Shown here: piece after piece, positions 36,262-48,123 of the stretch
How positions within the stretch are numbered: the stretch's first letter is position 1
How the letters are laid out: each line of letters begins with the position of its first letter
Assembly (NCBI RefSeq): GCF_000208865.1
Contig: NC_018396.1
Span: 3,281,101-3,345,100 of the forward strand
Source of the DNA: Neospora caninum Liverpool
Lineage: Eukaryota; Apicomplexa; Conoidasida; Eucoccidiorida; Sarcocystidae
Reading direction: 5' to 3'
DNA length: 64,000 nt
Position numbers and translations under genes: made by a program
The notes under the pieces: model-generated
Seen by the model: the letters and a program-made list of their open reading frames with translations, nothing else
Told to the model about the DNA's origin: nothing
Database searches by the model: none

Positions 36262-38241
36262 CAGGTAGAAGAGACAGAGGGCCGCCGTGCGGACAGCCGA
36301 GTTTTCTTGTGAATTGCGACGATAGTCGTTTGTCTTAGAATTTGCGATAGAGACAAGGAAAGAAGGCGGGAGGGAGAAACGTGCACAGGCTGGCGCCGCT
36401 TCCAGGCAGGCGTGTTTTCGAAAGGTATAGATTATTTTTGTGAAAGAGACGAGCGAAGAAACGGTCCAGGGGCCCCGTTCGTGGAGACGCCTCTCTATCC
36501 GCTGACTGTCAAGTATTTAGTTTTAGGAGGAAGTTCTTGTTTCTTCAATATAAACCAGTTTGGCAGCCCATGCAAAACGGAGACAGGGAGTCCACTTCCC
36601 AAAAAGTTAGTCTCTCTTTTGCCGCGGAGAGATGCCGCGGCGGAGACAAAAAGGCACGGCGACTCGGGCTTTCTCCACGAAGCAATATCTGGAGCGACAT
36701 AGAGCACCCGGTAGAGAAGCTCACTGACAGGACGAAACTGGAGAGAAACGCTGGCGAAGCGCACCATGCGCCTCGGAGGAGAGAGAGACACACACACAGC
36801 ACATCCATCACCGGAATGCTCCACATACATCTCCGCAGTTATGTGCATGCATTTACAGCGTCGCCGTAGAACCGGGGCCGTGTGGCTGCCGTGGGTGAAA
36901 CGGGAGTGCTGCGTAGGTCGGATGGAGTTGTATGAGTTTCGAAGACGCCTCGTGAAACGCAAGAGGCTGGAGGAGGCACGCATCGCCGAGGCAGAGACTT
37001 GTCACGAAGGCAAGCGACGGGCAGAACGAGGAGAGACACAGCCACGTAAAATCCGTTTTATGTGCACAGGTGGAGTCGAGCAGAGAACTGCGGGTCTGAA
37101 GCGTTTTTTCAGAACGCGTTTTCTCACGGCAGATCGCCGTACACAGAAGCAAATGCCTCCGATGTACAGAAGTAGAGGCATATGTCGAGGAATATGCGCA
37201 TGCATCTCAAGGGACTGGTGCACTCTCTCCCGTCTACCAATTGGAAAGGCTCCACGGAGGAACGGTATATCCAGGCTTTTCTCGCCTCGAAAACCGAAAC
37301 GATCTTCAGAGTGCCCAAGCTCCGCAACAGCTTTCACACAACCATACACGCAGGAGGACGTGGTTCGCGTTTTGCATCATTTCTGTACATCAATATGGAC
37401 TATGTATTTGTATTCAGCAGGAGAGTGTCTAAGACCGCCACTCCAGGACGTGCCTCACCCACCTGCAGCGATCCCAAATACGGATTTTTTGCCAGATCAA
37501 TTCACATTTCGGACTTTCAGTTTAACTTTCAGCTTCAGTGTATTTCTGCGTCTCCTGCTGCGTTGCCTCCCTTATATCCGCCGTGTAGGCCTTCGAACCT
37601 AAGTTACCGCAGGAGTGTGTACTAGCGCATCACGACGTGCGTAAGGCGCGAGAGGCGAAGAGCTTTTAAAGAAAATTTAGAGAAAAAGTGTGCCTTGCGA
37701 ACTGTTAGCGTTTCCGGTGTAATTTGTGCAGAGCATAAATAAACCCAGCGCAGCCGATTCTCCAGTTGGCTCATATGCCCAGCAGGTGCTAGGGGAGCTC
37801 AAGGGTGGCTAGAAAACACTTAAAAGGGGACTCTCTTTGAAAGTGTGAAATAAGTGTGCGCGCACAGCGGCACACAACGAGAGTCGAGGAGACAGATATC
37901 CTCATTTTACCTGGAGTGCTATTTCAGTCTCGCACACGTCTGACGCGAAGCTACACGTTATCGACTTCACAGACCGATTTACCTTTTTCCCCGTAAACAT
38001 CCAGAGGCGAGTGTGAGCGCGAATCCCCTTGCCCCATGGAAATCGCGAGTTCGCTTTTGCTCTATTTTCCGTCTCATGCCCGAACCCTCAATGCAGGGAT
38101 ATCACAAAAAAAGCACGGCACATGATCCGGCCGCTCTCTTCGCTAAACACTCAGCGGTTCGCCGCGTGCATGCGGCGGTTTCTCCCTCTTCCGCAAGCAG
38201 CTAATCCCAGAACGAGGCCGAGAGCCTTCGTGGCCCTTGGT
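36262..38241. other. Spacer between convergent genes, no gene recognised
   Basis: This stretch lies between the stop codons of the HAD-like gene (+) and the Nop6-like gene (-), so it should hold both 3' untranslated regions. A 278-codon plus-strand frame at 36766-37602 shows no domain and a composition unlike the nearby genes; I do not call it. The 37.6-38.0 kb part is relatively AT-rich. Confidence 0.5.
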
Positions 38242-41200
38242 CTACTTCCCCTGGCCCGGGGACTTCGTTTGCGGCGCCGCAGTCTTCACTTCTTTCACTT
38301 TCCTTTTCTGGAAAAACCACACAGAACCAGAGACAACAGCCACGAGGATACAACCACAAGCACGAGAGACAGGACGCGCAGACAGCGATGCGCAATCACA
38401 TATATATATATATATATATATGCATACAGAAACACATTATGCTACAAGGACGCTGGACACGTGCCTATTCTTAGATATGTGCATATGCGTGGACAATCCT
38501 CGACAACGACAGTAGGTATACGTCGGATCCAGAAAAACACTGTATCCACAAAGAGTCCAAACGAGGTAGTTGATGGTGGTCCAGTGGCTAAATTCACATA
38601 TACACCACACATACAGCCATCTAGACATGTGTGCGTGACGGCAGTGCCTCTCACCCTGCGTTTCCTCAACTCTGCATTTTTTCTGGAGATTTTTTCTCGT
38701 CGCTTCTTGGAATTGCCGCCTCTGTATGTGACACACACGGACAGACACGTGTCCGCCTCTTGTCATTAAAGTGTTATAACGCCACGTAATGTCCCAGAGG
38801 CGAAGAGAAACAACCTGGGCACTCCCTCAGGGTTCAGCAAGCATATATGTTTACACACCAATTCGTTTTATCTATGTGTGTCGTGCATGCGCTCTCCGAT
38901 CCGCCAAGCCGTGAAGGTTTGTGGGGGTTTTTATTTGCCTGGCCTTCGACGTGACACACTACGGAGCGGGAAAGGCAGATTCCATCAATTCGTCTCCTGC
39001 TTGTCTATTTATCTAGCCGTCAATTTCTACACACAAAATATAAAATCCGGTATGTCTACATATACATAATATGCATGTATAGACATACACACGCAGACCC
39101 CTGTTGGTAGCATTCAAGTTCGCAGAAGGGACGCCCATGACCTCACCCTCCAGCGCTGAGTTCGATGTTGATTCTTCGGCCTCCTAGTTCTCTGTGGTGG
39201 TAATTCAACGCAATCTGCAAAAAGACCCGAAAAGCCGAAAAAACGACAGGCTCATCAAGCCCACGCGGCGTGCATATATATACATATATATATACATATA
39301 TACATATATATATATATATATTTCTTTGAAGTGTCTAAACATCATGTCGGCGTAGACTTGCCTGTAGGTGTATCTATGCATTTCTACGCATATGTTTGTA
39401 TCCGGCGAATGTTTCACGTCTCTCTTTGTCAATCGTGTTAATCTGAAGCAGCCGTTCAATCGACTTGGTTCCAGCTAGGAAAACTCACCTCAAGAGCTTC
39501 TCTGCAGTCGAACTCGACAAACGCGCAGCCCTTCGGCTTGTTCGTCTCTCGATGGGTCAGCATGCGCACTTCAACAATCCGAGGCTCTGTAGAAAGGACA
39601 TCAAAGAGCCCGTCTCTCTCTAGACATGCACACCCACATACAAACATACAAATATGTAACTATATGCATGCCCACCTAGACACCAAAACGCAGAGAGCAA
39701 GCGCTTTTCCCCCCTGCTCAGTACCCCAGCACATTCACTGCAACACTGCCCTACGGTGTGCAAATACGTCTATCACTTTGCTTACATATATCCATATATA
39801 TATGGATATATTTGTATGTCTGTGTTATGCGCGTGCCTATGTGTCAGCGCAGCGAATTCCACACCGATATGTTTGTCATTCCCATAGAGAAGACGGAGGA
39901 ACAGATCTCTGGGTGGTCTGTTGCTTCCACTTGTTTTGCAAGCACCGACCGCGTTCCCGCAAAAGTCTAGGGCACGCGTCAGACCCTCAGACCCAAATCT
40001 CTGTTCCCTGCCCAGACGACAAAAGACAGGCAACAAAGTTCTTAATGATTGCTGTACATCACCGCGCCTCTGGAGTGCTTAAGACAGCTGAAAGTGCTGG
40101 ATTCCAGTATCCTACGACATTACCGTTACTCCGCATCGGGTACGTTCTGAGCGGAATATCTGGATCACGGTGGTCCCGCGCTTTTTATTAACCATGCATG
40201 CTTCTCGATCCCCCTTCGTTCGTGTCGAAGGATTGTGAGCCTTTCACTTTCGTCTCGGAAAAAGCTCACGAAGTTTGTTTTTGAAGAATGCCTTCAAGTC
40301 CTCGGCTTTCGTGCCGAGTGGCAGGTTCCCCGCGAACAAAATGAATCTCTTCTCATTTTTCTCACGTTCACGCTGAGGAGCAAGACACCGCACGAGGCCC
40401 GAGCACACACATCAACGAACGGCATGAAAAAAGGCCTCTCATCCGCAAACGGTCCTTCCGTAGATTTGCACGCGGGTAAAGTGTGGACTTGGAATAAGTC
40501 CACAGACACAAACCAAACGACTTGAGCCGAACGCAGAGTGCTCCACGGCCCTTCCAAGAGATCAACGCGCCGCAAAGGCCCCAGCAAGTCCCCTCGTCAC
40601 CTTCTTCAGCGTGTGCGTCGACACGCATCATATATATACATATACATACATGCATATATTTCCCAACCAAACACGTAGATACCGCCAGTTACATCCATCT
40701 GCATCGTCATCTCTATATGCAACTACACCCTTACGCATGTACGGATAAAGGCGATGTGCCGAGTTGCTGAGACATATATATATATATATATATATAGCAT
40801 ATATATACGTATATATCAGTTCCACTGTATATATCGGTAGGTTTTTGCGTGGATATCAGTAAGTTTGAATGCATATATCAATAGGTTCATGCGAGTGTTA
40901 GGCGTATTCCGAGTTGTTTTCGGTGCGGCATGTGTCCGCCGCTTTCTGGTGGGATGCCGATCCCCGGGGTCTGTCCTCGCCCTCCCATGTTCGTGTTTTT
41001 CTTTCGACTGACCTTGAGGTTCGCGTTCGCTTTCCCCGTGCCTCTCGCTGGGACCTGGTTTCCTGCGACGTCTTCGGCGAGGTCTCCTGCGCGTTTCCCC
41101 TTCCGCTGTGTCTTGGATTCCTGCTCGGTTTTTCCAGTTAAGACTCTGTCACTCTCGTCAGCCACCGCCGCATGTGGCGTCGTTTCTCTCGCCTTTTCGC

Positions 41201-41333
41201 GGCCTCCAGCCTTCGCGTGGACTCGCCTGGTTGTCTCCTTCGCCTGCTTCTTCACTGAACGAGGCGTTTTTCCAGGAGGGCCTTTTGAGACCGGGGAGGA
41301 AGTTTGCTTCAACAGCTTCAGCGAGCGTTTCAT
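38242..41333 (-). CDS. NOP6: Nop6-like nucleolar RRM protein
   Basis: Six exons: 41333-41013, 40372-40270, 39586-39489, 39214-39147, 38721-38655, 38307-38242. Phases agree at every junction and give 240 residues. Residues 1-107 are Lys/Arg/Thr-rich and disordered-looking. One RRM spans about 116-197: RNP2 is LFAGNLP (119-125), RNP1 is KGCAFVEF (160-167), and the domain ends in RRINIELSAGGGG. A basic tail follows (NSKKRREKISRKNAELRKRR, then KRKVKEVKTAAPQTK). The RFILFxGNLP start, the GGGG after the RRM and the KKRREKI tail are the signature of yeast Nop6 and its relatives, which act in the nucleolus in early 40S (SSU) ribosome assembly. The ATG at 41333 was chosen because the open frame upstream lacks the basic composition and has no better context. 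The RRM is split over three exons, and the introns carry TA repeats. Confidence 0.85.
38399..38421. repeat. (TA)n microsatellite in an intron
   Basis: A TA run inside the last intron of the Nop6-like gene. Confidence 0.9.
39273..39322. repeat. Interrupted (TA)n microsatellite in an intron
   Basis: TA runs broken by TACATA units, inside the Nop6-like gene's intron between 39215 and 39488. Confidence 0.9.
40773..40818. repeat. Interrupted (TA)n microsatellite in an intron
   Basis: TA runs inside the first intron of the Nop6-like gene. Confidence 0.9.
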
Positions 41334-44037
41334 GGCTGCAGAGACGGTGGTCGCACGTGGGCGTTCCTCTCTGGAAACAAAACAGCCGACAGAGACCCGA
41401 GAATTCCACAAGACAAAACAGAGCGGTGACGAAGGGCGCGGCGAGACCCGTGCGCCCTTCTCGGTTGATAGACGTGTATCTGTCCACATCCTCATCCTGA
41501 CAAATCGCGAGACAGAAACGCACATTCAGACTTCCGGCGCGTATACAGATGCACGCACATGGAGAGATATCTCTCCACGCACAGATACGGAGATAGATAC
41601 ACGCCCGGATGCATGTATTTACGAAGTGTCTCTGTTGAGAGGTAGCCAAGCTAGATATAGAGACGGCCGTAAGGCAGTTTAATACTGTAAGGCGGGGACT
41701 TAAGGACCACTTCCCCTTCAAACAGTCCCGGAGAGAAAGCACCCCTCGCAGAATGCTGAAAAATGCACAAAAATGACTCCACCGCTCCGAGATTTCCCTC
41801 GTTTCATTGCGGGCGAGGACACAGAAGACTCTCACCGGCTTCGGGTCAGCGACTGCGGTTCGGGCTTCTCCTTTGAACCGTTCACGAACAGAAAAAAGGG
41901 GGAGAAAAACTGGATTGGAAGCGGCTCACATCTGGTGAAAAAGCTCCCCTGTTCGCAGGCACACTTCAAAGCACGAAAAACTATAAAGTATAAACGGCAG
42001 ACTTCATAAATCGTCAACGCCGCATGCGCCGCTCTCTGCAAGCGCGCTTCTGGCCTGCATGCGCTAGCTGGCAGCGGGTAGATCCGCGAAGGGAAAACAC
42101 AAAACGACTCAGCTGTGCTCAGGAGATACACTGAAGAGAAACTTGGTGACGATTAAACGCAAGCTCCAGCAAGAAAGGTTAAAACGTTTGGGAAAGGGAG
42201 CACCTCTCGGCAACCCAGCGGCGCAGGGGACCTGGACGGTATACCGGGGTCGCCTGAGGCTCGTGTTGAATCGCCGGGAGAAAAGAGAGGCTCGTTTATA
42301 AAAATGCATTCCCCAATGCATACGATGCAAAGGAACTGAGATACCACAGTTTATGCCTATGTAGGCAAGCATATAGTTATGGGGCTATAATTCCATATAT
42401 ATATATATATATATAGCTTTTTTGTGCAAGTGCAGCGTACATGCCCAGATAAAGAGGTCGACTTCAGTTGAATATGTCGATCTATCTATCTATCTATCTA
42501 CCTATCTATCTATCTATATATATATAGACGTATGGGGAGAGTCATACAATACACTTTTTCGTGTATGCCTTCTGCTGTTAGGCTTTCGTCGTTTTCGCTA
42601 TCGGTGCGCAGAAGCAGGTGCCAGGTGTTGCCGTAACTGAGCCAAAGTGCCGATTCTGATTCTGTAATAAATTAAACCCCTGCGGACCGTGTACCTGCAT
42701 CCAGCGCAATTTGTTTTTTGATTTGTTATTAGTTCTCCAGAAAGACGAGAAGACTTCACCAGATGAAGGCCGACCTTAAGATTATCCATGTATATACACG
42801 TCCACAAATCTCATCGCCAGCAGTATGCATGTACAGACGTGTATGCGCAGTGGTCAACTCTGTTGGCAAAAAGCGTATTCATATACACATTGACAGAGGG
42901 AGAAGAGGGTGGCACTTTGACAAATATCCACATTTTTATATTTACATACATCTATCCCTTCCTAAATGCGTGAGCCCGCGGCAGCCACCGTAGAGTGGCT
43001 GATGCTGCCGGAGGGGGGCGGGAGGGAGGAGAGGAGATCGTTCCTTTCGTTGCCGTCTTCGCGGCAGCCCCAAACGAAAAAGAAGCGGGAAGAAGACTGT
43101 AGGGGCGGAAACACAAAAAGACAGCTTTCCCTTCATGATGTCTCACCACGAAGCCTGGGGGACTCTCCGACCTGTTCTCCATCGTCCAGAGTGTGATTCA
43201 GGAGCCTTGGTAAGTCACCATATCATGTTAGAGACGAGTAAACGTGTACAATAGATCTGTGATATATGTGTATGGCATCCGTGCAGGTCCAAGTGCTTCT
43301 TGTCTCTTTCCGGATTCGCACCTGGCCAAGCATGCTTTGGTGCCGTCAAGTCAACGGCTTGGCAGGACGGGCTCTTTTTGCTGGGACGAGTGCACAGCCG
43401 ACAGCGGACAATGCGCAAGTGGTATCTGCCACGGTTGCCTGTGCGGCGTGAGGGGCCAAGAGGTGTCGACACCGGACCTGTCAAATCTATATTCTGCATT
43501 TCGTCCGTGTTCCGGGCGAAAAACAGACACACGTTCTATGCGCCTTGGAGACCAGTTTTTTCAATACCCCTTTACGTATACGTCCACACGAAGGGAGATG
43601 CATGCAGATAGAATACACGTGTGTAACTGGAGGAACGCAAGTGTGTATACGCGCATATGCATATAGGTCTGCATGTGCGTACATGCCTAGGTTGTAGTAT
43701 TCCTTTAATGTGCCTTGTAAAGTGGAGTTTTTTAGTTTTCTCAAAACCCCTGGATCGAGACGCGCGGACTCAGAAACCGGTCGACGCCGGTTACCTCAGC
43801 ACGGTCATACGAGGGTGTGTTTGCTAACTTTGGAATTTGCTTTGGAAAATCTCCAAAGGCGGCTGCTGTAGTTTCAGGCTGCTGGTCGCCTCTGACGCGA
43901 GGACGCCCGTGACTAAAAATCGAACGCGTCCTTCTGCTTGAATCGCACTTCCAAGCACTTCCATTGCGGGTGGGTGGTTTCTTTCGCTCGCTCGCGCCCC
44001 CGTCGCTCGACGCCATTCTCCGCAGATCCCCGTTTCA
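41334..44037. other. Upstream region of the Nop6-like gene, no clear gene
   Basis: The stretch should include the promoter of the Nop6-like gene and the 3' untranslated region of the 44038-44913 gene. It holds (TA)n at 42395-42416 and a CTAT run at 42477-42526. A 91-codon minus-strand frame, 43741-44016, starts only 21 bases after the stop of the upstream gene; I treat it as probable untranslated sequence. Confidence 0.5.
42395..42526. repeat. (TA)n and (CTAT)n microsatellites
   Basis: A TA run at 42395-42416 is followed, after about 60 bases, by a CTAT run ending in TA (42477-42526). Both are upstream of the Nop6-like gene. Confidence 0.9.
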
Positions 44038-44913
44038 CTAGAACCGGTTCTCGAACATAGTGACGATCTTCTGCCACATCTTGTTGATCTTCTTGTTTTC
44101 GGCTTCCTTTTCAGCCAGTTCGACTGACGAGTCGAATTTCTCTTTCTGGTCCTCCTTGTGGCGTTCGATGGCGAGTTTCTTTCTGCGCTTCTGCCGTCTC
44201 TTTTCTTTTTCCTGACTGGCTTTCAGGGCTTTCTCTTGCAGCGTGTCTTTCAGCGGCAGTTTGATCTGCGCAGTGTCTGGCTGCTGCATCATGTGACCCT
44301 TCGCAAACCGCTTCACTTTCTCTAGCCAGCTGTTCTTTTTCGGCCCTACGAAAAAATCGCGGCCGCTCTCGCCTTCGACTGGAACCTCCTCAAAGAAGTC
44401 TTCCTCGCCGTCTTCTCTGTCCACGTCCTTCGCCTCGCTCTCGCTCGTGCGGCCGGTGTCGCCTGACGCCGCTTGCCCGTCGGCCTCGCCCTTCCCTTTC
44501 TGGCTCCTAAAGCCAGAGAGAAGCGATTCCAAGGCGTCCTCGTTCCCTTCTGCAAACGGATCTTCTTCAACAACAACATCCGCGAACTCATCCACGCTGG
44601 CGTTCACGGAGGTGTCTTCCGCTTCCCTCTCGTGCCCGCCGTCAAGCTCGGCTGTCGCCTGCTCGCCGATCCCCGCAACTTCCTCCGCGGCAGCAAACGT
44701 CAGCGAGAAAAACGGCTCCACTCCACTATCTTGCGCTCTCGCTTGCAAACGCGTTTGCTGGGAAGAGGAAAAGACCGAGATATCCCGCGCACTTGTGAGT
44801 GACGGGCGACTAGCGCTCTCCGAACCCCCGGGGCTTCCCTCAAACAGCGCCGCACACAAACCGACGCCGAGGAGCGCCCAGAAAAACGTCAACTGACGCC
44901 TGCTCTTCCCCAT
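44038..44913 (-). CDS. Putative secreted or membrane-anchored charged protein
   Basis: I do not recognise this 291-residue, single-exon protein. It starts MGKSRRQLTFFWALLGVGLC, a short basic head followed by a hydrophobic stretch of about 16 residues, as in a signal peptide or signal anchor. Residues about 45-180 are acidic (Glu/Asp-rich, with Ser and Ala). The last 110 residues are strongly basic and helical-looking, including EKRRQKRRKKLAIERHK (a possible coiled coil and NLS-like patch). It ends NKMWQKIVTMFENRF. No further membrane segment, enzyme motif or cysteine-rich module is visible. I saw no RRLxE/D-type cleavage motif of the kind used by exported dense-granule effectors. Signal peptide plus charged disordered body fits a coccidian dense-granule-type or other secretory-pathway protein; that is inference only. 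The start ATG has a clear upstream boundary. Confidence 0.72.
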   Translation of the reverse strand: MGKSRRQLTFFWALLGVGLCAALFEGSPGGSESASRPSLTSARDISVFSSSQQTRLQARAQDSGVEPFFSLTFAAAEEVAGIGEQATAELDGGHEREAEDTSVNASVDEFADVVVEEDPFAEGNEDALESLLSGFRSQKGKGEADGQAASGDTGRTSESEAKDVDREDGEEDFFEEVPVEGESGRDFFVGPKKNSWLEKVKRFAKGHMMQQPDTAQIKLPLKDTLQEKALKASQEKEKRRQKRRKKLAIERHKEDQKEKFDSSVELAEKEAENKKINKMWQKIVTMFENRF

Positions 44914-45055
44914 GGTGCCGGCACGAAAACAGGCGTCAGCCGGTCACGGTTCCACACGCCTAGAAAAGCCGAAAAAAATACACCTGCTTCCCACGAATAC
45001 GTCACAAGAGCATCGCCGGGTACACTGACACAGACACATCTACACATATACGTGC

Positions 45056-45092
<37 letters not shown>

Positions 45093-48000
45093 TCCACGTG
45101 CTCACGAGCGAGGCAGAGCGACGACGGGCGAGGCCAGTGAATGGTAGCTGTTAGGGTCGGAGCGTGTCTCTGGCGAATGGTCCGTTTCGAAGAAAATGTA
45201 TTGGGCAAAACAGAACGTACAAAGACTCGAAGCGTACTCCTTTTCTCTACAGAGAGGCAGTAGTTGACGCTTCCTCGTCGGCTTTCGGCCAACGGACAGT
45301 GCTGGTGGCGACCTCCGCTAGACACGGGATAACTTAAACAGCTTCATATCTCTATCTATATAAATATATAGGTAGAGGTCAGTTTGTGCTTACAGACAAG
45401 TATATTTGAGTAGGTCTGAGCGTCACGCACATTCGAGACCCCTTTTTTCATTGTCTTCAGACAACCCGGTGGAAAAGCTTCAAAGAAAGCCCATTCATTC
45501 GCCTTCGGGTTCTTCCCTGAAAGTTCTGGCCAGAAGGTTCCCGAGCCTGTAGGTGCCGCCCCGTCTCTCCATAAAAGATCTCAAGACCAGGCAGAACCCG
45601 AAAGGAAAGGCACCCAGAAACCAACGCCTTCGAATGGACTTGAACAGACATCTACCTTTGTGTCCGTGCAGATGCCCACGTATATATATATATATATACG
45701 CAAGACAGTCGTATATGCATAAAGCATGCATATGCATAAATGCGTACGTTTACAATGAATATATGTGAATTAAGCAGGCAGGTATAATAATTGCGGGTCT
45801 GTCTCTATTCACGGTTTACGCGCCCCCGTTTGGAGGCCGAACCCGGGCCGGAGACGCGCCAAGCACGATTCGAGGGAGGGGGCTCGAGGAGAATCAGACC
45901 CTGGGTTCAAAAAGAGTTTAGATGCATGCAGACTGCACAAAGAGGTAGAAATAATTCTCGACGGATTGTGCATTTACTGGGGAAGAAAACGTGCGCCCGT
46001 CTCGGCGTTACTTGAATCTCCGGAAACGGCGCGGTTTGCCGCGCTCCCGGAGCGCCCGGTAGTGCCCTGTGCACCCGTGCAGAGAGCCTGCGCTTACGCA
46101 TGAACTTTTTTTAAAAGTCCATTTGCACTTCAACTCGCCTTTCTCCTCCCTCTCTTGTTTCCTCCACGCATGTTCAAAGAAGACCGGCAAAGAAATTCGA
46201 AATGTCCGCTCGCGGCGGCAGAGAGGGGCGGTCGTTGCGGCTCCGTATTCCGAGGGGGGGGACGGGGGAAAACATCCACGAACGCACACGCCTTAGCGAA
46301 ACGCTTTCCTTCCTAGGAGCTACTTCGTGAAAACTTCCACAGCTCTCAGGAGCAGAGGGAAAACGGAGTTGTGTCCTCTCACGAGGAAGCAAAGCCGCGC
46401 AAAGCGTGTGCCTATTCCGCTGTGAGGCTCGGGCGGGGGATGTTTGAGCGCGGAGACTCAACAGCTCGTCTCGCCTTCCTCTTGGGCCCTCGGCTCAGAG
46501 GTTGTCCGATCGCCAGTGCAGCAGGAGGACGTGACCCATCGATTCATCGCTCCGTAGACATCTCTCCCTTTCTGTCGGTGTGTCTTGGGACTTTCGTGCT
46601 CTCTTTCTCTCGCGCTGTCCCCAGGGAGACATTTCTGCTCTGGCCATCAAGATAACTATCGGTAGGCAGGAGTGCGCGCCATACAGAAAAATGCATGCAT
46701 CTACTTGTGTGCGGCTGAATGATAATCCGATTTAGTTGAAGCACGTGGTGAAATCATCTTTGTGTGTAGGCATGTCGCCTTTTAGGGGGACCTCTTGGAG
46801 GGAAAAAAGGAAAAAGAGGAGCTTTTTCCGGTAGCAAAACCCGGGCACTTGGCGGCGTTTCGGGCTAAAGCAACAGAGAGTCGACAGTAATGCCAGGACA
46901 TAGTAGGTCGTGGGTCAACAGTACAGCGTCGGCACGGAAAACACCGAGCGAACCCAGTCAGATATACGGTTACCCAAAAAGTGTGAAGTGCGCGCTGCAT
47001 TTTCGTTACAGCTAAGCTGTCTCTGGGAACCACATATTTGCATTATGAAAGCAAGTCCCTTCAGTTTGTTTGTCGAGACAAAAGCGGAAACCAACGAACG
47101 CAGCGACGAGTGCAGCCTATACAGCCGCACACCGGAAACTCAAAATTCTTTTCTTGTTCCCCCGACGAGGTTTTTCCTTTCTGTACCTTCCGTCTGGCTC
47201 GCTTCTGCGGTCTCCCGTCGAAAAAAGAGGCACAAAGTGGAAGTTCGGTCTTTTTTCGCATAAAAATAGTCTCTCTATGTTGGTATGTCTGTATGTGTAC
47301 ATTTGTGTTCTGGGCCTGCAGGCTGTACGCCGTATGTGTATAAAGACGTGCAAACTTTTGTGTGTTCCTCTGGCTGCGCAGCCCCGCGTTTTTTAAAGGT
47401 CTATCCAGGTTTCTTTCACACCGTTTTTTCTGCTCCAAGCAGCTGCCTTTCATTTCAAAGGGGTTGTGCCGCGAAGTAGGAAAGAACGCTCTCCCAGGAG
47501 GCACGTGTGTTTTGTTTGCTTTCTCCTGTTCTTTTCTCCTCTGTGCCCGCCACAAAACATCCTCTCGTCTCAACATGCATCTGTCCTTCCCGCGCGGCCG
47601 CTCCACAGAAGTGAACACATTTTCTATCTTTTTGGTACCATATATTGTTGTAGCACCGGTAAACGTACGAGTTTCGAAAAACGTGGTCGTTTTGTCTCGC
47701 GTTTCTCATTTTGGTGTATTGTCCGATTTTCCCCTGTGAAGAAAGATATAGATGCGCCGTGTGGAGGTGTTTCCCACTCTAGAACCAGTTGCTTTGTCCT
47801 CTGGTCCCCTTTCGCCTGTGGTTGATTCGCATCCTACTTCGGCTGTCCTCCGAACGGGGGCCTGGTACGTCTCGCTTCCCTGTCGCTATGTTGCCGCTTT
47901 CTTTCTCGCTTTTCCCCAGTAACATAAACGATTAATCAACCGTGAGGTTTCTCCCTGTTTGTCTGATGAGGGAGTCGCTTCCACCGCCAGCTCCTGCTGC

Positions 48001-48123
48001 TGGCCTGCGCGATGTCGATGTGCTGGACGCCTCCGATGGATGAGCCGGCTGTCGTTGCTTTTTCCTTCCCTCTCTATTTCTCGTCTTCTCTTCTGTTTTC
48101 GGCAAGCGAATTTCTTAGACCAC
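44914..48123. other. Divergent intergenic region, no gene recognised
   Basis: This lies between the starts of the 44038-44913 gene (-) and the Josephin gene (+), so it must hold both promoters. It contains (TA)n at 45059-45089 and 45680-45698. Short open frames on both strands show no family resemblance. The open frame of the Josephin gene extends back to 47959 without an ATG better than 48124. Confidence 0.5.
45059..45089. repeat. (TA)n microsatellite
   Basis: A pure TA run of about 31 bases, roughly 145 bases upstream of the 44913 start codon. Confidence 0.95.

Noticed and set aside
36766..37602. 278-codon plus-strand frame downstream of the HAD-like gene
   Set aside because: No homology, mixed composition and a position between two convergent 3' ends; likely chance.
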